Assembly (NCBI GenBank): GCA_903813345.2
Contig: CAIIXF020000011.1
Location: 34,340,166 to 34,404,165 of the forward strand
DNA length: 64,000 nucleotides
Source: Owenia fusiformis
Taxonomy: Eukaryota > Annelida > Polychaeta > Sabellida > Oweniidae
Reading direction: 5' to 3'
Shown here: positions 45,691 through 57,600 of the stretch, piece after piece
Numbering within the stretch: the first letter of the stretch is position 1
Layout: each line of letters opens with the position of its first letter
Position numbers and translations under genes: made by a program
The notes under the pieces: model-generated
Databases searched by the model: none
What the model was told of the DNA's origin: nothing
Seen by the model: only the letters and a program-made list of their open reading frames with translations

Positions 45691-46658
45691 TAAAAACTTA
45701 CTTTAAAGGCAGATCCCCTTTTTACTATCACGAGATCTCGCGATCTTTTCTTACATCATTTTAAAGCAAATGTGAACTTAAAACCCATAAACACCCCGCC
45801 CAAGTGATCACATTTTACTCTTACTTTGGCTCAGAACACATAACATTATTAAGGAAAACAAATCTGCGTTTAAAGTACATCCTTGCACACTAATATATAT
45901 TTATTCGTGTGAAATTGTTTGTCAAAGTATTTACAGAAACTGACTGAATTAAACCTTCAAAATTATCTTAAACAAAAATAATTGTAAATATCTATCTGAA
46001 CAATTCATTACTGAAAACATGGATAGGTGGATTTCAACAAAAATTACTATAAAATATTGACACACTTATTCATGCAATGCTATTATCAAATTCAAATGTA
46101 CAATTTGAACCATAAATAAATTAGGAGTCAATTTTCTATCAGCATTTCCAAATCACGGTGGTTTGAAGGCCCATAGTTTCTAATATTATCTAGATACACA
46201 TCCCCTAAAATTTGTACAAATATAAATATAATACTAATACTCATATAAATCCATGACTCATTTATTTATGGTCCAAACTGTACATGGATTTATCTACTAA
46301 ACATTGACTATGTATAAGCAAAAATAATTTCTTACAAATGAGAACACAAGTTGTTTATAATCAAAGGAATTGCGACAGTATGTATGACTTTAATGTATTG
46401 TAGTGATACTTTAGATACAATACTCCTAGAAATGCTAATGCTTGTTATAAATTATAATTATAAATTATCATGAAATATGTTACTTATAATAACAAATTAA
46501 AAGATAAAATAAACTATTGATCATACAGTTATTAAAGCATCTAATTCTGAATACATAATCGTGAACACATTATATAACAACAGCTGATTTGGCATGTTTG
46601 GCCTGAATGAAGTCTCTACATTAACCTGCCCCCTTCTCCTCGACTTTTTCATAAATAG
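45691..46658. other. AT-rich intergenic stretch, nothing recognised
   Basis: No coding frame or structured RNA supported. The tract is very AT-rich, with TAAATTATAATTATAAATTA-like runs near 46450. Confidence 0.4.
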
Positions 46659-46868
46659 CACCAGGCGCGTAACCAGGCGTACACGAGGGTACCCAGTTGT
46701 GTTCCCTAAATGATGGATTAGTGCCCCATTACACAATCTAATATCGTTCAGAACGCACCATTTAAGGTCTAAAATCATTAATTTTCCGAGGGGCATGCCC
46801 CTGGACCCCTAGTTTTGCTCGGCCTTTGGCCTCGCGTACCTGCTATCAAAATCCTGGTTACGCCACTG
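46659..46868. mobile_element. 210-bp MITE with GCGTAACCAGG ends
   Basis: GCGTAACCAGG (46667-46677) and its inverse (46853-46863) lie near outer CACC/CACTG ends. CAGTGGCGTAACCAGG-type ends are widespread in animal hAT-like MITEs. GC-rich relative to its surroundings; target duplication not resolved. Confidence 0.6.
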
Positions 46869-47319
46869 AGCACTGTTCTCTTTTGTTTGACATTGGCAGT
46901 GTTGAATATGAATATGCAAATATGGGAGAGACTTGATCATTGTTAAATATTTACATTTTGAACACTTTTTGTCGCTAAAATACAGCACTATTGCATTTCT
47001 AATCATATAAATGTCTCAATGATAAATACATGAATTAAAAAATAATATCTGGTTCACCGACTTACTGAAATCATATCAGTATAATATTGTTCTGAATCAC
47101 ATTCATAGGGGCTCACAATGGACATAAATATGACATAAATTGACATATGACATAAATTGAACCTTAAATAAACCTTTGGGAGCCCCATGCTGTAATGCTG
47201 TCTTATTGAACACCTAGGTAGACAGTAATTTGTTCTGATGGAAATATCATTAAATGGGTCACACTGCAATAACTTATGCATTTGTAGTACAGCAAAACCT
47301 GTCAAGGTGAATATCTAAA
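46869..47319. other. Intergenic, nothing recognised
   Basis: AT-rich, with a local repeat of GACATAAAT near 47120-47160. No gene. Confidence 0.35.
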
Positions 47320-47780
47320 AAACCGAACACCCCTTACTGTACTCTTTATAGAATTACATCCTATTGACTTTCATGTTATAATGGATTCTCTGGAAATGAA
47401 CAGCAATTTTGAACACTTTTTTGCAGTACAAGACTTTTATGTGAATAGACTCACTAAAAAATGAGCACTTTTTTGCAGTACAAAATCTCAGACTAGAAGA
47501 TCCTCATACCTCATGTAAATGGACTCACTGAAAAAATGATCACCTCAAATTCTGAACACTTTTTACAGTACAAAATCCCAATGAATTTCATGTGAATAGA
47601 CTCTTCGGAAAAAGAACACCTCAAATCCTGAACACTTTTTTGCAGTCCAAAATCCCAGACTTTCATGATAATGAACTCTCTAGAAAATGAATGCATCCAA
47701 CTTTGAACACTTTTTCTAGAAAATCCCATTGGCTTTCATGTTATGGCATCTCCTAATGCTTCAACCAGAACATTGAGCAT
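47320..47780. repeat. Degenerate tandem repeat, unit about 75-90 bp
   Basis: Five or six degraded copies share GAACACTTTTTTGCAGTACA, then AATCCCA, then TTTCATGT...GACTC. Related text occurs at 34830-34990 inside the fold-back element. Confidence 0.7.
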
Positions 47781-48673
47781 TAACTTTAGACAGGTTTTAC
47801 AGTACTAGCATCTTGAACAATTTTATAATAAGGGATGGCATCTAAATGTTGACAGTTGAGGAAAACTATGAACATTTTTTAATGCCCTCCCCCATATAAC
47901 AATTTTTTGAACTTTCTTGAACATTAGATGAAAATCATCATTTTCACTTACAAAATCTTCTGCTAATATTTTGACACCATCCTTCAGAATGACTCTAGGT
48001 ACAAATTCTTAATTTGAAAATAATCAGACATTATACAGTCCAACAATATTGACTGATGAAGATATAAAAATAATTTGAAGAACATCTTTCTGATCTTGTC
48101 ATCAGGTGTGAACACTGAGTGAATGTGGAATTGCCATTGTGTATAACATGAAAAAATAAATTTTAATTTAGTTTTAGTACATGAAGGATTTCTACATTCT
48201 CTGGATCACCTCAAACATTTTGCACTAAATTCTAAATTTAATCGGATTTGTTAACCACTAAATATAATATAATTAAAAGGCAAAACACATTGTGTTGCAA
48301 ATTGGAGTAAAAATGCACCTGTACCCCTGTTTATGAATATATTAAACAATCATATATAGAATTTAATGTAAAATATAAGTGATGATTTCTTAATGTCTGT
48401 CTTAATCCTGGATTCAATCAACACCATACAATCCTGGTATAGCCTTTTGATACATGTAGCTGCTGTATATACCATATAAATGGATAGATAATGTGATAAT
48501 AAATACCAGCAATCCCTGTGGACACTCAGTACTATGTTTAATCTCAAATGGTTCCTGTTTGTTTAACTGAGTCGAGGCTGTGGTCACCCTGTATAAATGA
48601 AGGTAGGTTTTTGTGATATATGTTCCCAAAGGCTTTGGATCCCCAGTATTGGGATGTTTAAAGGTCATCATCT
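47781..48673. other. 3' flank of the TTK gene
   Basis: No gene seen. The TTK 3' UTR would lie here on the minus strand; I find no clear AATAAA within the first few hundred bases. Confidence 0.35.
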
Positions 48674-51600
48674 TCATCGACCATCATGTTGCCAGTTTGT
48701 TCCTGAAATGTCATGTACAGGGTGTCAGAAAAGGGTAACACAACAAGTTTCTCACTAAAAATCAATCTGAACAAGAATCTCATATAATACTAAAATCAAA
48801 AGTATGAACATACTGTGGTTATATGACTAATAGATTCCTTTATTTTTACAATAATCTAGTTGCGCTGACTTGGAGTTGTTACACACTCACTTTTACACAG
48901 TTGAGATCATGAAAAAATTTAATTCTTCAAAATAAGAAAGAACAATGGCGATATTTAGAATATGAAGATAATCAGAGCAAAATGGAAATCCAGTTTCAAT
49001 CATCAAAAGATGAAGAATTTTGTTCCCAGTCAAGAAAAAAACCTGGGCATCCCATCTTCATGGAAAACATGAGTAAGCTTGTTTGCCACAAACTTTTTCA
49101 AAGAGATTAGTCAGAAGCATACTTGCTGTCATCAATTACAAAATCTTATTTCCTCTTTTGAGAGTGCAATCTTACCTAAAGGCTGTCTTGGTGCACTGTT
49201 TAATTCCTTACTTTTCCCACCAACAGTTGATGGATTTTCCTGATAAACAATAGTGTTAAACATGGAATGTGTAAAAATATATCTAGGAAACAACATGCAT
49301 TTGTTAAATCTTTAAATGTGAGAGTGGTCAAGTTTATTCTGCATCGATTTATTTTTTCATGTGATTGATAAGCAAATACATGCCCAAGCATCCCTAATTA
49401 AACTTTAAGAACTATTTCACTTAGGTTAAGGACACTTCCTCACTTGATTTTGCAAGACTTGGAATTTTAGCTAATTAATGGTATTTCAGGATATGCTCAG
49501 GTTGCATTTTGGCCACAGAACATGTTGTAAGCAAAATTGCTTTTTTCTCTATTTTTGCATATAAAACATGACAACAAAGCACTTCATCTTATACTAAAGT
49601 TAAAGAAACATATATGTTATAAGTACAACTCAATTACTCATGCATATTAATTATGCTCTTTCAATTAATGTAAAAGTAGGTCATGTCGAGAGAGTAGCGT
49701 GATTTAGTATAATTAATGAACTCTCCAGGTCCAATACTCTTCCGACCAGACCTACAAACTACCTTAGTGAGAAATGAATATTAAAGTTAGAGCGTATTAA
49801 GAGGTCAATGGAATGCTTACTAACCTTGTCACTGGAAGGTGATATATTAAACTCAGGTGGGCAGATAGGTGAAGGTCCCTCTTTCACCTGGATAAGAAAA
49901 TTTCTCAATTAATGCCTTATTAATTGATGCATTGTGCCATGTATGAATAATATGCATTTATTCTTTGAGCAAGTGCCTTTTGAGGGAAACAGTATTTTTT
50001 GCATATTCGAAATTGTGGACCTTCCAAAAACTTGGAGGCATCAAATTTGAAATGAACAAATGCACTGCCACACCTGCGTTGTCCATTATCAATACCTGCA
50101 TATACCAACGGTGAGACAAAACAGTCAAAATACCTATGCCTTTTACATCTAGGTATACATGTATACAGATAAATTATATATCATACAGAATGTCTTCTTA
50201 AATATCATTCAACTAGCACAGAGCGTCCATTATTATTGCAAATTGTTTTTAAGATGAAAGTTATGAATTGAAACAACAAGGTAATAACATGCAAAATATC
50301 ACCACCTGTCATTTGTTACAGACGCCAGATGCCAACCACAGAACACTAAATGCAGAACACTGTCCACAAAAAAGTTAGAGACCCTAACAATATGCTAACA
50401 CTGTGGTGGTGACATAATAATAAAAAACAACTTACCCTTGCCAAGTGTCTGTTTTTTAAGAAGGAAACAACATCAAACTTTGTTCCTTGTTGCAATAGAC
50501 CCTGAAAGAGTGTGGATAAACCAAATCAATAATAGAAGGCAACAACACCAAACTTTGATCCTTGTTGCAGTAGACCCTGAAAGAGTGTGCATAAACCAAA
50601 TCAATTATAGAAGGCAACAACACCAAATTTTGTTGCTTGTTACAATAGACCCTGAAAGAGTGTGGATAAACCAAATCAGGTATAAAAATCCTACTTTCTA
50701 ATGATTTAAAATCTCATTAGGGTGCAAATGTATTGATGTTTGCGCTTCTTTCCAAAATTTAGAATATAAAATCAATTTTCCAAAAATAAAATAACTAATA
50801 TATAGTTGAAAGAAGTGAGATATAATACCTGTGAAACTGCACTTAAACTGTTTGGTGAGTTGATGATGTCTTTGAGTAAATGTTGAAAATTCTCTGTTGT
50901 TATGCCTGATGGCTTCTCTGGTGTACTGTCTCTTTGTTCTGTAATTGATACATGTACACATATACTTGTACATGATGTACTACTGTAAGTTGATTTAATT
51001 TGAAGACTGTTTTAATTTGGCGGATTGATGTTAACCACCAAATTAAGTCTCCGCCAATTTTTTGAATAAATCCCTGGGGATTCCAAGGCAAAGATTTTTC
51101 GTCCTTGTGTGTGACCTTGCAGGATAATTTTTTTGAAAAAACGCACAATAATGACAATATTGAACACAGCAGGATGATACTAACTGGAGTAAGTATCATC
51201 CAAAATGGTGGACAAAATTCTTTAAATATCAAAAACATTCAATTTCTGCAAAACAAAGTGAAATCAGTCATGCAAACTTAAAAAGTTCTGTTTGTAAACA
51301 ACGACAAAGAAATGCTCAAACAGTTGGTTTCATCACTACAATGAATGTATTTTGAGTTAGAATCATTATCCGAGGGACAGGTATTCAAAGCATTAGTTTA
51401 CCTCCTTGTAGGTAGGGGTGCCGCAGCAGCTCATCCACTGTTGGCCTCTCTTTGACATCACGATGTAGACATTTCTGAAATATTATACAATTGATAAAGT
51501 ACAAATTAGTGTGGTTTAATTGAATTATTGCTAACATGTCTCAATTGAATTGAAGGACCAATGGTCAGATTAATTTCTGACACATTCTGAACTTTTCAGA

Positions 51601-54600
51601 TGATAAGAGAGTCATTTAAGTGCACTGTATATGTTAATCCAAGTATAAGTAGTAAGTACCAATGAGTTATATACCACATTACAACCACGATGATTCAAGT
51701 TTTTATTAAATGTATAATAAATAAAAAATGGAAATTCATATTGCTTAAATGCATAGTAATATTAAATTGTGTTTCTAAACTGTGACTTTATATTGACTGT
51801 GTGCATGCTTATTCTATTGATCTTCCTGATTTGACTCTTTTTCTACTCTATTTTGCAACTCAAACTACATTTTTCTCAAGCGACCAGGTCAATAACATAA
51901 GAAATGGCCTTACCTTCATTACATCTACTAAGTGTCTATCTGGCAAATCTTGGAACTCTATCTTAAACTGGGGGTTGATAATGGCCTGTAGTTTGGCAAT
52001 GCTGTTGCGTATGTGCTGGAAGGGGGTCTTACCATACGCCATGTGGTACAAGATCACTCCAAGTGACCAAACATCACTCTTTGTTCCGATCTGAAATGAT
52101 TTTTCTCTATTTTTTAACTTGGTTTTTGAAAATTATCAGAATGAGTGACATGAATATTATACACACTAAACTAATAGTTTTATACATTAACGTATTAACA
52201 CAACAAACATATTAGCGACAACAATCAATACAAATTAGGCAAAGAGTAGCTTCTCTATAGACATGAGTATATCACAGTTTGGCATTTAACATTCTATCAT
52301 AGCTCCAAAAAAAGAGTGAATCATTTTTATAAACATCACTTAAAAAATATTTCGTTGCATTTATTTGTGTCACCTTATACATGATTCAATCTAAAACTGA
52401 ATTAAGAGACAAAATATACCTTTATTCGTGGCTTCATTTGGCCATTAGAGTCCACTTGTGGTCCATTCTCACATGTATCCATTATAGCCTCTGGACTCAT
52501 GTAATTTAGAGTCCCCACCTGGAAAAATACCAACATATGAATGAGTCCTGCCTCACTTTTCCTGTCCCTGTTGAACTCCCTGATCTACTATTTGAAGTAT
52601 TTCCCACATGGTAATGTTGTATATTGATCCTTTAACTTACAAATTACACCAAAGGACATAGATAGGGTTCAAAATACACATATACATCCTACAGGCTGTC
52701 TCTTTCGTGGCATTGTAAATCCTAAAGAGTACATATTTCCAAAATTAAGATATCAATTCTATTTCTCTTTCTTATTCTAGTTCAAAAACTGTATTGACAT
52801 AATTGCAAAATGTAAAATAGTGGGACAGCAAACCCTCTATTTCATATTTTGTAACATATATTTCTCCATACCTGAGTGTCTCTTATAACACTGGTTTTGT
52901 CCTGTTGTATAGCGTTGGCAATGCCAAAGTCAATCAGCTTTAAGTTGCCAGCAACTAACAGGAAATTGGCAGGTTTCAGATCAGAGTGCACAATCCCTGA
53001 AATAGGCACAGAATATTTAATTTGACATCGGGAAGTCACACACTGTCTTTGTATATGTGCAATGGGATGAAGATGGGGTAGAATAGCACAATTAATTTCA
53101 TGAAAAACACAATCAATGAATCTGGGCAGCTCGAGTTCTTTTCTAAAATAATGGTTTAGAATCAGAAGACAAAGTAGCAGAGGACAACATCCATGTTAGT
53201 ATGAACATAATCAGAGCATTAATTTGACACATATCTAAATGATGTTAATAAAAATTAAACTATAGGGTCCCAGATTACTATGAATAACAATCTGATTTAT
53301 TCCCTACCTTCTTGATGAAGCACAGCCACAGCTTGCAGCATTTCTGACCAATAGAATCGTCTCATTTCAACGGATATTTCTCCTTTCTTTGTGCGAGACT
53401 TGAAGAGTGACGCTAGATCAGTGTCACCATGCTCCATGACGACCATCAGGCAATTCTTCTCCTTTTGATACTGGCTAGAAAATATAACCCAAATCAAATA
53501 AATATTTGCCTGAAAGGCATATTATTTTAGGAAAGTGGAAAAAGCTAACTTTCTTCAAGCTAAAAATTATGCGTTCATTTCTTTGAGTTTCATCTTCCAT
53601 GAATTCATAATACAAAATGTTATCTCAGGATTCAAATTTTCATTGATAACCCTATACAAATTTTTAGAGCAATTTTGAAATTCCAGGTGGGGGGAATCAC
53701 AAAGTTGTGTTGTTATTTTTTTGTTTCACAAAGTCTTGCTAAAAGATGTGTATAAATTACTTACTAATCGAACATTTTAATTATCTTATCACTGTTCTTC
53801 AATCCAAGTCTATGAAGTAGCGCTATTTCATTCTTATATCCATCAATCGTTTGCCGATCTGCTTCGTTTAAATCCACATATTTAATGGCCAGAAGTTTTT
53901 TGGAATCGGGATCGACAACTCTATATACTTTACTCGAGCCTCCCCTTCCAACTATCTGTAGTACAGTGTATGCTTTTTTATTCACCACCAGTTGATGCTG
54001 TGATAAGTCCCTACCCTGGGAGGTTGCAGCCTGGGGGATTGGGACTGGGGCTACAACCAGTTCTGCTTGGGGTAAGGGCACAGGAGAAGGCTGTGTGGGT
54101 AAAGGCACTGCCAAGGGAGAGACAATGGGAGCAGCCAATGGACTAGGGTTATGGCCAAACCCTTTATTAGACTCGCCTTCAGCACCAAGCACGTGTATGG
54201 CTTTTAATCGATTGTCTAAGCAATCCACATCCATTGGAACTGATCCCCGACGAAATGGATCAATTTCCATGGGAACACTTTCTCGGCGTGTATTTACTGC
54301 ATTTAGAGAGGGATTCAACCCTAATGCCTGTCCAGATTTGGGGGCATGATTATCAGGTGTAACGCAACTATTGCTCTGACCTCGGTTTGTAGAGTGACTA
54401 CTCTGTGGCTTTAATTCATAACTGTTCTGTGGATTTAAGTCATAATTATTCTGTGGTTTTGTGTCATAATTTCGCTGTGGTTGTACACCATAATTGTTGT
54501 GTGGATTCAAGTCATAGGTGCTTTGTGGATTTACATTACAGTTGTTCAATGGATTTGTATCATGTTTGGAAAAGTCAATACTTTGTGACGTCTGAGTTTG

Positions 54601-57600
54601 TATCCCACTGTCACTGTTGGGAGAGTCGGCAGGAATCTTGCTTGGCCCTCCATGAGACACTGAAAATATACAAGATATACAGTGATAAATAATACCCTTT
54701 TATTGAAAGATCCAAAATGGTTATTTTAAAAGTAATTCACTCAGCAAGCCTCAAAAAACAATCAGATTTTGGCACTTGTCTGCTCTTGCATCTGTACAAA
54801 GGGGACATGCCATTAAGAGGCCATTCTCTGACTTGGTCATTTTTTCAAAAGTGTGAAAATAAAAAAATTCATGAAAAGTTCTAAAAATATTCTGAATAAC
54901 AAGTTGAATATATATATTTAATGATGGCACAAGCAAAGGTCTGAAAATTAACATGAAATGAAGGGTTTTGACAGATGCAAAAGATGGTAGATTTGTGATG
55001 AAGAAATAGAGGTTTTTGCAGTAACAACACAATTACCTCCAAGTTATCCGTTATGAGAGGCTGAGGACTAAACTTGACATAATTTTCAATCTCAGATTAT
55101 CAGTAGTATCTAACTTAAGCCGGACAGCCACTCAAAATGTATATGGAGCCCATAAGATTCATTTTTCTCAATTGAAGTCACTATTTCTGTTTTTAGCTTC
55201 AGAGGATAGGAGGTACATGAACATGCTACGTTTACCTAGATCACAAGCCTTACCACAAATATAAAGTATATAGGAATAGAGTTGATATGTGTGAAAACCT
55301 TAAACTTCCCATTTTATTGGGGATGGAACTTGTGGACCATGTGTATTTCTAACTTCTTTACATGTGCATGGATCTAAAATTGTGGCAGCCATCTTGGATT
55401 TGTCATATTATGTGGACATGGTTTTGGTTGTGCTGAATTTGTTTCAAAATAACATTTCTTGTATACCTTCGATAAGTGAGATAGGCATTTGAAATTACAT
55501 TTAATGCAGTAAACAGTAATACAATTCATTCTTACATAATAAGTGTGTCCAGACAAAAAAGTTGTTATTGTGTTAGTTTAACTGGGCATAAATTACACTC
55601 ATTGGCCTTGGTTTTCTAAATTGGCTTGGATAAAATGTTGTTCTGTTTATTCAGAAAAGGAGTATAGTTCAATATACAAGTTCACATTCGTTCCATCTTC
55701 TTGTAGAAATGAATCTCATATTATTTTATCTCAAATATAGAACACAAAAATATAATAAAAAAACAAGTTTCTATTAATTGCAAAAGTTAGCTTCTATGTC
55801 ATGACTGAGTTTGGGTTCCGCTTCTAGGGAAAAAATATCCATCTGGAAATATCGTATTGACCATTGCTATACACTCCATATTTAATCCTCCCAGTAAATA
55901 ACATTGATATACAGTATACAAGTATATATGACATCGGGGATCTGGGGTTTGGGTAATGTGAGACATGAGGCCACTTGTCTTTTTGAATCTCATATTCAAT
56001 ATTCTTTCTTTAAACCCTCATATTTAATATTTTTGGAGTGGTAATTCAATTATGTACCTATTTTTCATTCTTTATCCCATAGTTGAACTCTGTTCCGCTC
56101 TGTTAGGTAACATGAAAACATATTTATGATATTTTGCAAATGCGAGGAAAAAGTGATATCTGTGGAATACGGAAAATATTTCACAGATATCACCTTTTGG
56201 CAGGGATTTCAAAACTACCACCAATATGATGTGTTTTGTTACATAGTGATTTCATGACATCATGGGAATGAATGAATGAATGAATGGATGATGTTTTGAT
56301 ATGCTTTGTTTAGTTTTAGAGGTGAACTATGGGAAAAATAGAACATCCTATGAATTTTCGTGATATTGTGTTAATCCAACTCATTGATATCAATATCTGC
56401 GCTAATTCGCTATGCTAAATTGGCAAGATATTGATATCAACTCGGAGATAAAGATAACATCATTTAAAATCATATGATATTCTATACATATCCTTTACTG
56501 TGCCACAACTTTCTTATATGTTATATATTTTGGCACAGGCCATCATTTACTTTCCTTGAATTCATGCTTTTGTTCCTCGTTTTAGAAATGAGAGGAAATC
56601 TTTGATTTTCCTTGTATTTAAGTTGCTTAAATGTTGCCCTGTGATGTTGATAAAAGTCAATAGTAATCCATTACAGTCACAGTTGAAATGTACCCATTGC
56701 TAGCCCAGAACCTACCAAAATAGCATTTGCATTTTGTCAATATTGTGCTTTTCCATGAAAATAATTTTAATTGTATCTTTTCTTCAGTATTTTATATATT
56801 ACATTTTAATATATTTAAATTGGATAATATTTATATACTATTTACTTAGACAACAATAAATAAAGAATTTTTTGTAAAAACACCAAAAATGGTATATGAT
56901 CTTTAAATGACTGTTGTGTGAACATCAAAGGTCAAAATTCGCTGAAATTGTATTTTTATAAAGCACAAATGATTTTTCTTCAATATGATATGCATTATTA
57001 TCAGATATCTTTGGGGGCTAAAAAGGGCCCTTAATGACACCCGTCCTTTGAAGTTGAATAAATAAGTGATTTTCCTGGAATTTAATGTTTATTGCTGGGC
57101 AGGCTCAAATCTAGCAAGGGACATTATTTTAGAGTTGGATGTCTCAATAATCTGGCACTGGGTCTTAGATTAACTAAACAGATCAGTTAAAAAAATTTGA
57201 ACAGTTTTTTTTACTTGACACAGAAAATAGCTCAATTCTTAAGAATATATCTTTCTAAGGGCAAGAACGCAAATGCGAGTAGGTAGTTACCAGTTTCACC
57301 ACCGGGTGGCTCGTTCGGGTCAGATAGCATGGCGGGTATAGTAGAAAGTTCCCTTTAACTTAAATAACATCTGTTTTAATGGTTCAACTTTCACATAACC
57401 CTTATAATAGTTATGCAAATCAAAATATGTCCAGTAAATGAAAATGTTATCTGACCAGTACAAGAAAAGATATTTCACTTTTTGTGATTTTGTAACATGG
57501 GCTCTATGGAGAATCAACCCGAACTAGAAGTCACACTTTCAAAAATAATTAAATTTTCAAACTTGATAAACAATTTTCGAAACCATATTTCTAGATGTAC

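Noticed and set aside
50438-50701. 87-codon plus-strand frame with three internal repeats
   Set aside because: Antisense of the triplicated TTK acceptor/exon unit; the 75-bp period simply keeps the frame open.
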